The notes below the pieces were generated by a model. It did not search any database and was not told the DNA's origin. It was given only the letters and a program-made list of their open reading frames with translations. A DNA stretch of 64,000 nt, from contig JADIZB010000017.1 in assembly GCA_016705005.1 (NCBI GenBank), forward strand, positions 1 to 64,000, read 5' to 3'. The DNA comes from Bacteroidales bacterium (lineage in GTDB: Bacteria; Bacteroidota; Bacteroidia; Bacteroidales; Lentimicrobiaceae). A program made the position numbers and the translations under genes. Of the stretch, positions 41,401 through 52,900 are shown in pieces (positions within the stretch are counted from its first letter, which is position 1; each line of letters opens with the position of its first letter).

Positions 41401-44181
41401 GGCATTGAAAGTGGCCGGCGAGTTCTGGCACACAGGCGATGTAAAGGTAAAAGAGGCATTGGGCAGCAGTATATTGACAATCGATGAAAACGTGCTTGTA
41501 CAGCTGGAAGATGAAGTTACAGTGAGGGTTATGGTATACTGCCCTGATGCGTTGACTGTCAGATATGGGCTGGGGAAATTGGCATTGGGAGAGAAATTAC
41601 CTAACCCTGGACCGGATACTGACCATTGGTAGAGGATGATCGTGTTCGGAAATGATACCGTTGACTGATCAACCAGGAAAACGGTATCGCAAACCGGGTA
41701 GGTCCAGAAATTGGCAATGACATCGCATGTGCCGGGTCCGCCCGGATTACAGCTCTCAATTTTGACATTCACAATATTCGACCTGATTGAACACCCGTTC
41801 AGAGTCACCACAACATGATACTGGTGAACACCCAGCGCAAGGCTGGCAATATTGATGTTGATGGTGTTGTTGGTTTCTGTGGGGATCAGGGTGTTGTTAA
41901 GGTACCACTGGTAGGAGTAACCTGCGCCCGTGGGTGTTGAAAGGGTAAGAATCTGGTTGTCACCCAGACAGAAAACAGGCAGCATGTTGTATGTTGCCAG
42001 GGCAACCGGAGGGGTATTGATCGTTATTCCCAGGGTGAAACTGCCTGAACAGTGGCTTACTGTCAGGGCGGCGGTTGTTGGCGGGCCATGCCACTGGATA
42101 TTAACTGTATTGGTTCCCTGGCCCGATTGAATGGTTCCCCTGTTTGACGGAGAAATGGACCACTGGAATCCACCCGGAGGGGTGGGGCCGCTGGCGGTAT
42201 ACTGAACCACAGCATCAACACAGACTGTGGTGGTGCCAGTAATCACAGGGGTGGGATAAGGACTGATGTTCAGAGTTTGGGTCAGTGACGGGCAGAAGTT
42301 TCCGGGACTGATCTCTACGTTCTGGTAAACACTGATCTGCCAGGGGCCGGGACCATTCAACTGAGCAACAATTGAATCGCTGTCTGCCCCCATCTCCGAG
42401 AGTACATTTACTCCCGGAGAAACCGGCCAGATGAAATCACTGCCACTGGTATTTGAAGAAATACTGAATGTATGTTTGGAACCCGGACATGCCGTAAATG
42501 TTCCCTGGATGCTGCCAAGGATGGGTTTGGCTATTACCTTGACTTTCAGATAGGCGGTGTCGTTGCAGTATACATTCGGAATGAGCGATACTGCTGTAAT
42601 AACATAGTTTCCCGGGGTCCACTGAATGGTTGCTATTGGAGAACCATTGCCGGAAATAACAGGGCCCGGAGGTGAAACTGACCAGTTTGCCTGTACAGGT
42701 GAATAGTATTGTATTGAACTTCCTTCGCAAACGGTTTCATCTCCGGTAATGTTAAAGATGGGCAACACATTCACCGGAATTGAGTCGACACCATTACAAC
42801 CGGCAAGCGGGTTGTTGTAAACACATTTTACCCAGTAAAGGCCAGGGTTATTGAAGGTAATGCTTGCCGTGGTAACGTTTCTGTCTTTTTTGTTGAATGA
42901 ATACAATCCCGGGCCGTTTACCGACCAGGTATAATAGGTTCCCGGCATCCAGGGGAGAGAGAAGCTACCGGACGAACCCACACAAACAGTTGAAGGGCCG
43001 CTGATCGGTAAATTCGGGTATAAAACAGGAACTTCCAGTGTGGTGATTCCCTGGCATGACGATGAAGGGCAACTTTGCAGGCTAACGGTGGTCGGGCCTG
43101 TATAGGCCGGATTCCATTTGATTTTTATACAACTGGTGTTGTTGCCTGAAATTATTGATCCCCCGGTCACAGTCCAGTTATAACTGCCACAGACCATAGG
43201 AGTACAGAAGGATGATGTATCTCCGGCGCAGACGGTGCCGAAACAGCAATCGTAAACAATTTCAGGACCGGTACCGGCAAGAACAACAACCTGCATGGTG
43301 GCAGTATCGCTGCAACCGCAGGCTACTACTGCCTCACCTCCCTGTCCGGTACCAACCGGGTGACCGGCACCCATATCGGTTGTTTTTAACAGCACTGTGT
43401 AATTACCCGGTAAGGCATAGGAATGGGGTGGAGGGCTGGCCAGCGTTGAGGTGGTACCATCGCCGAAGTCCCAGAAAAATACGCTTCCGCCAATGGATGT
43501 ATTGGTGAAATTAACGGGGGTATTCTGACAAACCGTATCCGGGGAAACCGTAAAATCAGCTACGGGCCCGTCGATCAGGCAAAATTCCCGGGTGATGGAA
43601 TCAATGCAGGTTCCACCCAAAGCAAGGTTGCTGATCACCACCTTGATGATTCCGGTTGCACCGGAACCCCAGACAATGTTGACTGGATTTCCGGTATATG
43701 AGGCCGGAGAACCACCGGTAATGGTCCATGTAAAAGTATAGGAGGGATCGTTCGGGTATACCGTGTAAGTATGCGGGGTATTTTTACATGCCGCTGCTGC
43801 ACGTCCCAGCCCACCCTGATCGGGGCGGGTGCTACCGATACAGGCGCCATCGGGAGGACAAATCTCAACAGCATCCTTTAAAATAAAATCGGGACAACAA
43901 CTCTGTGAGAGATAAAGATCTGCGTCCACCTGCCATGGCTTGTCAGCAACCAGGCGTCCGGCCATTGCATAAGCCTGGTCCACTTCTTTTTGCCAATAGA
44001 GAAATTTATTCTGCAATGGCAGATTCAATGCAGCCGCTTGTTCCGATTTTGCAGCCGACCTCCAGGAAGTTTTCTCCGTGGAGATGTATTCCTGATTTCT
44101 AATGTTATTCCGGAGTCCGGTTCCGGAGACGCTGGCGTATGCTAAACACATTCCAACCAGAAGGAGTAATCTTGCTCTCAT
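35423..44181 (-). CDS. Giant secreted protein: PKD/Ig-like repeats, seven GEVED domains, EF-hand C-terminal module, one frameshift
   Basis: About 2919 residues if one base is restored near 38571-38573 (observed AATCCGGTGATTTCC; expected NPGDFPTLLGSNGARH). Start chosen at ATG 44181 (MRARLLLLVGMCLAYASVSG), since the longer frame begins with TTG. The first half has many PKD/Ig-like domains with paired cysteines (VCQNTPVNFTNTS, VCVGSSGSFSL, ICEGNSAVLSPSP). Then come seven GEVED domains, each starting DFGDxPD and ending GEVEDY (the third GEVEDH), with SNGARH and FRFRT between. A roughly 170-residue beta domain with conserved W and C follows, then the shared module from about 36005 to the stop. Likely a repetitive surface fibre or adhesin. 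Not preceded by the conserved operator. Confidence 0.85.
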
Positions 44182-44546
44182 GTAGTTCCAGGTTAATAAA
44201 TACAAACGGGGTTGATATATTCAACAATTTTCAATGATTAAAACCAGAGGGCAAAAGAGATGTGGAAGAATAAACCAGGCAGTACCAGTAGCTTTGTATT
44301 ATATTACTGAGTAATCCGAAATGTATGAAGCAGGATGATAGTTCGCCTCCCCGGGAGATGGTCTGTTGTGCAGATCTGAGGCGGTAATCATTGGAAACAA
44401 ATAATATATACAAAAGTTCATAGGTACATGCATGAATATGCAAGTAATTAGCTCAACTGTACTGTTTATTCACTCAGTTTTATTGAAAAAAACAGCAATC
44501 AGGGTTGCTTTGAAGGGTAATCTGGTATGAAAATGCTGGTTACAGT
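44182..44546. other. Spacer between giant gene 3 and the peptidase operon
   Basis: AT-rich, no supported gene or conserved operator. Should contain the promoter of giant gene 3, but no clear TTTG / TAnnTTTG pair was found. Confidence 0.4.
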
Positions 44547-44585
44547 GCAAAAAAAACCTTCCGCATCGGTGGGATGAGGAAGGTT
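44547..44585 (-). terminator. Rho-independent terminator of the peptidase operon
   Basis: On the minus strand: AACCTTCC-T-CATC, loop CCACC, GATG-C-GGAAGGTT, then TTTTTT. Twelve pairs with one internal mismatch. Confidence 0.82.
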
Positions 44586-44747
44586 CTTAACAGGAAATAA
44601 ATTTTTGGAGAATGAATCCCGCTGACAACTTCAGTCATGAGCTCATCCGGGTCTGACGTCTTTCCGTAGTGTTTACACCCGGTTTTACCTAAATCCAATG
44701 ATCCTGACCAGGATTATATTTATTACAATGGTGTCAGATGATTGGTA

Positions 44748-44789
44748 ATCAGGTCCAAAGCCGGTAATTCTACCGGCTTTGGACCTGAT
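44748..44789. repeat. Perfect 19-pair inverted repeat just after the C25 stop
   Basis: Arms 44748-44766 and 44771-44789 around loop ATTC (core CAGGTCCAAAGCCGGTA / TACCGGCTTTGGACCTG). No long T run, so it may protect the 3' end of the messenger rather than stop transcription, with the true terminator at 44547-44585. Confidence 0.75.
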
Positions 44790-44792
44790 GTT

Positions 44793-47700
44793 TTATGGCA
44801 GTAATGTTCCCACAAAGAAGAACTGGTTATTGTCGACAATGGTTCCATCGGCAGTATCCACAGTTCCGTCGCCATTCACATCTGTCACAATGTATCCCAT
44901 CACAAACATGAACTGGTCATTGTCGATCGGTGTTCCGTCGCCGGTGTCAATGGTACCATCCTGGTTGACATCTCCGCCGTAGATTGTGTAAAATCCGTCA
45001 ATCATCTGCAGCAGGTTACCTCCGAAAGCTTTGGCTGGCTGGTCAAAAGCATAGCTGATCTCCGGTCCGGCGAATGAAACCGGGTTGGCCGAGGTGGTTT
45101 CGATGGAGTTGCGGTGCTTAACAGTGATGTAGTAGCTGTTGCCCAATGCCGGTGGAATGCTCACGATTGCGTTTCCGGCTGTGCTTAATTCCGTGTTTGC
45201 TGCACTGTGTTCAATAATACTGTAATCAGCACTGTTATGAAGTTCTATGTCAACAACGTCAGCAATGCCGGCTCCGAAATGAGCACCATTCTGATCGCTT
45301 GCCTGACGCATGGTTCCGTTGCCATCGTACAAGCCTTCGAGCAAAGCAGAAAGATTCAGTGTTTTGGTAGATACACCATCCTGGTTCAGTTCAACGATGA
45401 AATCAGGAAGTCCTGAAACTGAAACGGTGATATTTGCTGAGCGTGGGGCGCCTGTATTCTCAGCATAGGTAGCAGTGATGATTCCATTACCGAATCCTGA
45501 AGCTGTAACTGTACACCATGTCTGGTCACTGACAGCTGTCCATGAAGCATTGGATGTAACGGTATAGCCGAATGATCCCGCACCAGCCGAAACCGACTGA
45601 CTTACCGGTGAAACACTCAGTGCAGGAGGTCCGTTGAGGATTATATTTTCCAACACATTGGCATTAAAACCTGGTGTAACTGTTAATTGTGTATTAACCG
45701 TGCCTTCATACTTGGCAACCCTGGTTGCATAGGAAGGTGTAATGGCCGCACTGGATGTGAATACTAAATTCGGAGTTGAATTTGGAGCAAAACTTACCGA
45801 ACTTGTCAGCCGGAGCCTTGCTATCCTGGTTCCCCAGCCAATGGTTGAAACAATGTATCCGTTACCGGCACCCGGAGCAGCCCGGCCTGCCATCCTGATA
45901 AGCCCGGCAGATGTTGTACTGACACTGATGGGTGCCATGTTTGCGGGCAGGTCAGAAGATCCCGGCACAATGGTGGTCATACCGGCAGTGATGGCAGCGC
46001 CGTTGAGCATGGCAATATTGAAGTTAATACCAGCCTGTATCGTTGCCAGTTGGAAAGGAACAGCCGGATCCACATCCAGCAGATAAATATCAAATTCAAA
46101 AACATTCGGGGCTGTCTGGTCGACAAACGGAATTGTCAGCATAAATTCGGAAGCAGGTACACCGGCCTGAACTACGGTGACCACAACCGGAGAAGCACCC
46201 GAAGCAGAAACCGTAATATTGGCTGTCCTCGGAGAAGTAGCCGTATTCTGGGTATAAGTGGCCGTTATGGATCCGTTGCCAGAACCCGACGGGGTTACTA
46301 TACACCAGGTCTGATCGCTGATGACACTCCACGCCGTATTTGATGTAACAGTGAATGCCGTACTGCCTGCCGTTGTAGTGACATTCTGTGTTGAAGGTGT
46401 AACTGCCAGTTCGGGAGTCGCTCCGGCCTGGGAAACAGTCACCACAACCGGGCTTAGTCCGCTCACTGTAACAGTAATATTGGCTACACGACTTGTTACA
46501 GAAGTATTTGCTGTAATGGAGGCTGTGATGGTTCCATTACCTGTACCTGAAGGGGTAACAGAGCACCAGGTCTGATTGCTTGTAGCACTCCAGGCGGTAT
46601 TCGATGTAACGCCGAATGAAGTAGTGCCTGCGGGCGCTGTAACATTCTGGTTTGCCGGAGTTACCGAAAGTGTAGGGACGATCGTTGAATAACAACTGAT
46701 GGCGGCTTCCCATCCGGCAGGAGTTATACTTACATCCGAAGTAAAGTTGATGGTGAGCGCTCCGCTTGCATTGGTTGCGGTTACGGTACCGGGCCCCGTA
46801 GTACCATTGTAAGTGCCAATAAGTGTAGCCGAAGTGCTTGTTCCGTCATAGATTCTCAGGTAATCGTATCCGGATTCAGTATTAAAAGAATTGAATACCA
46901 TTCTGACCATAGCACCGGCCGAGGCAGGGTAAAATGTTTCGGTAAAGTTCTCATTGTTCTGATAGGCTCCGGAAGCTCCTCCTGAATCATAGAAGAGCCC
47001 GGTACATGTGGTCACCGAACCGTTGGTTATGTTGTACACGGGTATCAGTCCGATCACAACCTGTTTGGTGTTCTGCAACGAGTACTGTCCCGCACTACCG
47101 CCGGTAAGGGTAAATAAAAGATCCACAGGAGTTCCCAGCGGAGTTGCTGCACTTGCTGTCACACTGAAGATGGCCGTGCCGGACCCTCCCGCATTTATAG
47201 ATCCCAGGCTGTATCCGGTTGAATTGAGCGTGAGGTATGGATTTGTTCCGCCCGATATGGCCAGTGTTCCGGCAACATTGGATATTGAACTGTGACCTGA
47301 ATTGGAGCAGGCAATCAGGAGGTTGGCCGTTTCACCGGGATCCAGGATACCATCATTGTCACAACCCGCCCCGTTATCCTGAACTGTCATAGCTCCGATG
47401 CCCAAAACAGGAGCATTGGCTGTAATGTTGAAATTCGAATTCCATGTAGTGGTACCATTAGTTGCTGATAAAGTATATGCTACCACACGCTGGTCGGGGA
47501 TGTTATTGGCAACCGTGTATGAAAATCCGTTTGTAATGGTTACAGTGCCTGCTGCTGCGATATTTCCATAAGCCGCACTATTGTCGGTGATGGTGATATA
47601 TGAATCAGCAGTTGAAAGTGTTGCAGTTACATTGGAGGCTGTTTCAACCCCGACATTGTTGAGGGCGATTGAAAGCAGGTTGGTTTCTGCATAATCCATT

Positions 47701-49838
47701 GCAGCATTATTGTTACCGTTTGGCAGCGGATCGCTGATCGTGTTTCCGGAATAAACGACATAAGGACCTGCAGCCGGAATCACCTGGATGGTGCCGATGT
47801 GAGGCTGCCGGTTCTGTTTGGTGATCACTATATCAAGGTTTCCGGGTGCCGAAAGGGCGGTGAAGCTCAGATTGGCTACACCACTGGCATTGGCAACCTT
47901 TGCATCAAGAAGGACACCACCATTTGAAAGGGCAACGGTGGCATAGGCCTCCGTATTGACCGTAAGCGTCGTCATTCCAATCATAAGGGTACTCTGATAA
48001 GTTGCCGTCAGGGTCTGGGGTACTGAATAGTAAATCATCAGGGAAGGATCTCCCATCAGGTGATAGATTTCCCAGTAATAGGTTTTGCGGCTGGAGCCGG
48101 ATTCTTCAACGGCATAGTTGCCACAGACAACCATCTGGCCCTGGGTAACAAACCAGTCGCTGGTCGGTTCTCCATGATCGTGGAAGGCTCCGTCATATCC
48201 TCCGATATGGGCAGCATCATAAGCTGGATGAAGTGCAACTGTTTTAAACCCGACACCCCACCAGTAGTCTTCATCCCAGTAGCTGTTGTTCGAACATCCG
48301 ATGTATCCGACAGCTCCCTTATCGTCGGCTCTTAAAAGTTCTTCCGCAAAACTGGTAACATCGAATTTTGCAGAAAGACAGCAATTGCCAACCATCAGAG
48401 CATATTTTCCTGTATTTGAAAGACCGGAGATATCAGAGATGGTGAAACTCGGATCAGCCCAGCCATCAGGACTGCAATGTGCGGTATAGTTGGCATAGGA
48501 TACTCCGTCTGACACATTGGTGTGTATGTTTGTTGAGTAATTCCCGCCTGATGGTTCTGGTTGAAGGTATGTGTGGGAAACAATGTTATGGGCCGCATTG
48601 AAATAGGTTTCGGTTCCGTAATTGATCTGTCCGTTGCTGTGGGTCTGGTAGCTGGCATCCGCTCCGGCAGCCATCACCACTTCGTTCAGGAATGACGGAT
48701 CCGGCATCAGGTATTGCTCATATTCAAGTGTTTTGTCAATCTGTGGTTGCAGCTGGGCAACCGTTGTTGCTGAAAACCTTCCGTAGTATACTTCCGGAAG
48801 ATTGTCACCTGTGTATTCACAATACCTCAGGTCGGTGTAATGAGATCCGGCTGAACCGCTCCAGGCCGGTATCTGGGCTACGTCGCCAACGAAAAGTACG
48901 AAGCTCGGTGCACTATAACCTGCCGGAGGTGAATTGTACAGCCCCTGCAGGTAAGCTTTGATTGAGGTAGTGGTCGTACCGACTGCTCCATTGTTTGTAT
49001 AACCCTGAATTACCTTGAATCCTTTTTTTGTTTTCCACTGGATAAATGGTTGAAGGACTGTCTGAAACATAGGATCAGAAATGATCACATAGGTCGCCGG
49101 TGCCGGGATTAATTCATCGGAGGGCCCCAGTGGCTTGTAATTTTCAACCATCTGATACATACTCCTGAAATAGGGCGATGACTTGGATTGTTTCAGTGCT
49201 ATGGTTCCGGAAATATCGGCGTTCTCAAAAACAATCTCAAATTCTATTTCATCATATACCCTGAGTTTGCCGGTAACAGGATTGTACTGAACCGGCGAAA
49301 TGTCAACCCGTGCCAGGTTGAGTGCCCGCATCAATCCAGCATTGCTGATCGAAATCAGTTCATCCTCAATGAAACTGTTTCTGTCATACACTGCTTTGTT
49401 ATAGACAAAGGGAACCTTATCCGGATCATCACTCTTTGACATTGGAGGCTGAGCAGGCATGACCGGAAAATTTATCCCGTTGGCTGCAAGGTCGATTTCC
49501 TGGAAATGCTGACTGATGATGCGAATTGAATACTGAGCACTCAGGGGAACCTCAATCAACCTGTGGAAAACCGGCAATGCAGGTTCCCCTTCAATGTTCC
49601 TGTTGCCGAATCCGGCAGCATTCAGTGACACAAACATCCCTTCAGCCGTATTGATTTCCATGAAGTCAATATCTGAAAGCGATGAAGTGAATGTAACCCG
49701 CTGATAGGTGTTTTCAGTGAGACTTACTTTGGTGTCCCCTGTTTTGAGATGGATGTTTCCTGCGCTGATTAAGGTAGGATACAAGGCAACCAGGAGCACT
49801 ACCCCCGATAACAAGCCTTTTTGTAAAAATAGTTTCAT
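44793..49838 (-). CDS. Gingipain-like C25 cysteine peptidase with CUB, BACON and cohesin-like domains and EF-hand C-terminal module
   Basis: 1681 residues. Signal peptide to about 26 (...YPTLISAG), then a C25 propeptide (about 28-235). Catalytic domain about 245-610 with the His in NYTAHCSPDGW (H454) and Cys in VGNCCLSAKFD (C486, C487); spacing of 32 fits gingipain. Then an Ig-like C25 C-terminal domain, an APHP/CARDB-like part, a CUB-like domain (CTGLFYDSGGASGAY ... GWEAAISC), two BACON domains, a cohesin-like domain (FEFDIYLLDVDPAVPFQLATIQAGINF ... RLRLTSSVSF), another BACON (VSPVSQSVSAGAGSFGYTV), and the shared module. It should cleave proteins after Arg or Lys outside the cell, though specificity is not proven. 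Last gene of the four-peptidase cluster. Confidence 0.88.
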   Translation of the reverse strand: MKLFLQKGLLSGVVLLVALYPTLISAGNIHLKTGDTKVSLTENTYQRVTFTSSLSDIDFMEINTAEGMFVSLNAAGFGNRNIEGEPALPVFHRLIEVPLSAQYSIRIISQHFQEIDLAANGINFPVMPAQPPMSKSDDPDKVPFVYNKAVYDRNSFIEDELISISNAGLMRALNLARVDISPVQYNPVTGKLRVYDEIEFEIVFENADISGTIALKQSKSSPYFRSMYQMVENYKPLGPSDELIPAPATYVIISDPMFQTVLQPFIQWKTKKGFKVIQGYTNNGAVGTTTTSIKAYLQGLYNSPPAGYSAPSFVLFVGDVAQIPAWSGSAGSHYTDLRYCEYTGDNLPEVYYGRFSATTVAQLQPQIDKTLEYEQYLMPDPSFLNEVVMAAGADASYQTHSNGQINYGTETYFNAAHNIVSHTYLQPEPSGGNYSTNIHTNVSDGVSYANYTAHCSPDGWADPSFTISDISGLSNTGKYALMVGNCCLSAKFDVTSFAEELLRADDKGAVGYIGCSNNSYWDEDYWWGVGFKTVALHPAYDAAHIGGYDGAFHDHGEPTSDWFVTQGQMVVCGNYAVEESGSSRKTYYWEIYHLMGDPSLMIYYSVPQTLTATYQSTLMIGMTTLTVNTEAYATVALSNGGVLLDAKVANASGVANLSFTALSAPGNLDIVITKQNRQPHIGTIQVIPAAGPYVVYSGNTISDPLPNGNNNAAMDYAETNLLSIALNNVGVETASNVTATLSTADSYITITDNSAAYGNIAAAGTVTITNGFSYTVANNIPDQRVVAYTLSATNGTTTWNSNFNITANAPVLGIGAMTVQDNGAGCDNDGILDPGETANLLIACSNSGHSSISNVAGTLAISGGTNPYLTLNSTGYSLGSINAGGSGTAIFSVTASAATPLGTPVDLLFTLTGGSAGQYSLQNTKQVVIGLIPVYNITNGSVTTCTGLFYDSGGASGAYQNNENFTETFYPASAGAMVRMVFNSFNTESGYDYLRIYDGTSTSATLIGTYNGTTGPGTVTATNASGALTINFTSDVSITPAGWEAAISCYSTIVPTLSVTPANQNVTAPAGTTSFGVTSNTAWSATSNQTWCSVTPSGTGNGTITASITANTSVTSRVANITVTVSGLSPVVVTVSQAGATPELAVTPSTQNVTTTAGSTAFTVTSNTAWSVISDQTWCIVTPSGSGNGSITATYTQNTATSPRTANITVSASGASPVVVTVVQAGVPASEFMLTIPFVDQTAPNVFEFDIYLLDVDPAVPFQLATIQAGINFNIAMLNGAAITAGMTTIVPGSSDLPANMAPISVSTTSAGLIRMAGRAAPGAGNGYIVSTIGWGTRIARLRLTSSVSFAPNSTPNLVFTSSAAITPSYATRVAKYEGTVNTQLTVTPGFNANVLENIILNGPPALSVSPVSQSVSAGAGSFGYTVTSNASWTAVSDQTWCTVTASGFGNGIITATYAENTGAPRSANITVSVSGLPDFIVELNQDGVSTKTLNLSALLEGLYDGNGTMRQASDQNGAHFGAGIADVVDIELHNSADYSIIEHSAANTELSTAGNAIVSIPPALGNSYYITVKHRNSIETTSANPVSFAGPEISYAFDQPAKAFGGNLLQMIDGFYTIYGGDVNQDGTIDTGDGTPIDNDQFMFVMGYIVTDVNGDGTVDTADGTIVDNNQFFFVGTLLP

Positions 49839-49952
49839 ATTGGTTTAACTTAGTTATTGATGATTTTCCGGTGCACTTGTTACCGTATTTTAAATTTTGA
49901 AGTTTTAGCCACTTACCAATCTGCGACCAGTCTTAAATTATGGGCAGAAATA

Positions 49953-52900
49953 TCAGGGTGTCATTTCTCCGATGAAACTTGCTGCGTTGTTATCAAGAAT
50001 TGTCATATCACCTGTGTCAACAGTTCCATCGCCATTAACATCGGTTTGCAGGTAACCTGTTGCAAAGTTTCCTGCATCGTTATCAACCGGTGTTATATCA
50101 CCGGTATCAATTATACCATCCAGGTTTACATCGCCGCAATAAATCACATAATGACCATCTATCATTTGCAGGAGATTGTTACCATAAGCCTGTTCGGGTC
50201 CGTCAAAACTATAGGTGACCAGTGAGCTGACAAAAGAAACCGGTTGTTTGGTCGTTGTTTCAATGCTGTTCCTGTGTCTGACAGTTATGTAGTAATTGCC
50301 ATTTGTGGCACCGGGAATGGTAATACTTATCTGACCGGCAGTATTCAGGTTGACGTCCTGAGCTGTGTGCTCAATGATTGAGTAATCGGAGGCATTGTGC
50401 AATTCGATCGTCACCTGATCTGCTGTATTGTCCGGATACTGGTCACCGCTGGCTCCCTGTGCTTTACGCATGCTGCCGCTGCCGTTGTACAGGCTTTCCA
50501 GAAAGACTGTAAGGTTAAGGGTTTGTTCGGTCCCAAGGATATTTACATTGTAATCTTCAGTTTCTCCATATCCATAGCTGGAGCAGGCATCGAAGTCGCT
50601 GTTGTTCCATACTTCTCTGACCCGCATACGGGTTGTACCGGGGATTGCATAGGGAGGAACGGTAAACAGGATGGTTCCTGTTGCAGGAGTTGGTGAGATA
50701 GAAATAGTCCCCAGTTTTTCAGCAGTCTCAAAAGTGTTGTTCAGGTTATAATCAATCCACACTGCAATATAATTGCCGCTGCTGTATGTTCCTGGGCTAA
50801 GTGTGATTGAATAGGCACCACCGATCGTAAGGTCGGTTGAAAGATTACTGTAATAGGTATAATACGGACTTGATGAAGCACCGGTAGCATTGTTGATGCT
50901 ACCCAGCTGCACAAGGGTAATATAGTCGCCCGCACTGGTTCCTGTAGTGTAAGCAGGTGTGCAATATACAGCCTGAATTACATTGATGTAATTGGTCTTG
51001 ATCTCTGAATCTGATCCATAGGCATTGGTAGCTGTAAGTGTTACTGTGTATTGTCCAAGGGCATTAAACTGAACCTGAGGATTTTGCGAAGAGGCGCTGG
51101 TGCCATTTACATAGGTTACCGTTGAAGGAGTAAAACTCCATGCCCAACTGGTAGGAACGTTTGCCGTAAGATCGGTGAAGGTTACTGTCGACGAAATTGC
51201 AGGACCCAGATCAGATGCCGAGAAGGCTGCAACCGGTGGTGTGGCAGGATCAAAACAACTGATGGCTGCTTCCCATCCGTCGCGGGTTACACTGCCGTCA
51301 GAGGTAAAGTTGAATGTAAGAGCACCGCTGGCATTGTTTGCTGTAACAGTTCCTGGTCCGGTGGTTCCGTTATAGGTACCGATCAGGGTAGCAGATGTGC
51401 TGGTTCCATTATAGATCCTGAGGTAATCATAACCTGATTCTGTGGTGAATGAATTAAAAACCATTCTCACCATTGCCCCGGCTGTGGCGGGGTAGAAAGT
51501 CTGGGTCAGACCTTCACTGTCGAGGTAGGCACCTGACGCTCCTCCTGAATCATAGAAGAATCCGGTACATGTTGTCACGGATCCGTTGGTCATTGCAAAT
51601 ACAGGGATCAGACCAATAACAACCTGCCGGGTATTCTGCAACGAATACTGACCTGCACTTCCTCCTGTAAGCGTAAACAACAGATCCACCGGTGTTCCCA
51701 AAGGTGTTGCTGCATCTGCAGTTACACTGAAGTAGGATGTTACATTGGCTCCGGCTGCCAGTGAACCTACGGTAAAATCAAAACTGTTCAGGGTGAGGTA
51801 AGGACTGCTACCACCCGAAATAGCTAGTGTACTTATGACATTGGAAATCCCGCTGTGGCCATTGTTCGCGCAGGCGATCAGGAGCATGGCAGTTTCGCCC
51901 GGATCAAGTATCCCGTCGTTGTTGCATCCCGGCCCGTTGTCAAGTACCGTCATGGTCCCGAGAGCAAGGACAGGAGCATTGGCTGTGATGTTAAAGTTTG
52001 AATTCCAGTTGTCGGTGCCATCGGTAGCGGCGAGGGTAAATGCTACCACATGCTGGTCGGGGATGTTATTCGCCACACCGACTGCAAATCCGTTTGTAAT
52101 GGTTACAGTGCCGGCAGGAGCTATATTGCCATAAGCTGCACTGTTATCAGTGATGGTCACATAGGAGTCGGCTGATGAAAGCGTTGCGGCTACATTTGAG
52201 GCTGTCTCTACCCCGACATTGTTAAGGGCTACTGAAAGCAGATTGGTTTCAGCATAATCCATTGCACCATTGTTATTGCCGTCAGGCAACGGGTCGCTGA
52301 TGGTATTTCCGGAATAAACAACATAAGGACCTTCTGCAGGGATTACCTGGATCGTTCCAATCAATGGCTGACGGTTTTGTTTGGTAATCACAATGTCAAG
52401 ATCCCCCGGTGCGCTCAATGCTGTAAAACTCAGGTTAACGAGACCAGAAGCATCGGCAACCTTAGCATCCAGAAGCACACCGCCGTTTGAAAGAGCCACC
52501 GTAGCGTAAGCTTCAGTGTTAACAGTCAGCGTTGACATCCCGATCATCAGGGTACTCTGGTAAGTAGCCGTCAGGGCTTCGGGAACCGAATAGTAAATCA
52601 TCAGCGATGGATCGCCCATCAGGTGATAAATTTCCCAGTAATAGGTTTTCAAACTGGAAGTAGATTCTTCAACCGCATAATTTCCGCAAACCACCATCTG
52701 ACCCTGGGTTACATACCAGTCGCTGGTAGATTCGCCATGGTCATGGAAAGCGCCGTCATAGCCGCCGATATGTGCTGCATCGTACGCAGGATGCAGTGCA
52801 ACTGTCTTGAATCCGCAGCCCCACCAGTAATCTTCATCCCAATAGGTGCTGTTCGATCCGCCAATGTAGCCAACTGCTCCTTTGTTTTCAGCCCGTAAAA

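Noticed and set aside
44231..44443. Minus-strand frame of 70 codons
   Set aside because: No family, no signal peptide, and it lies in the leader region between giant gene 3 and the operon terminator.
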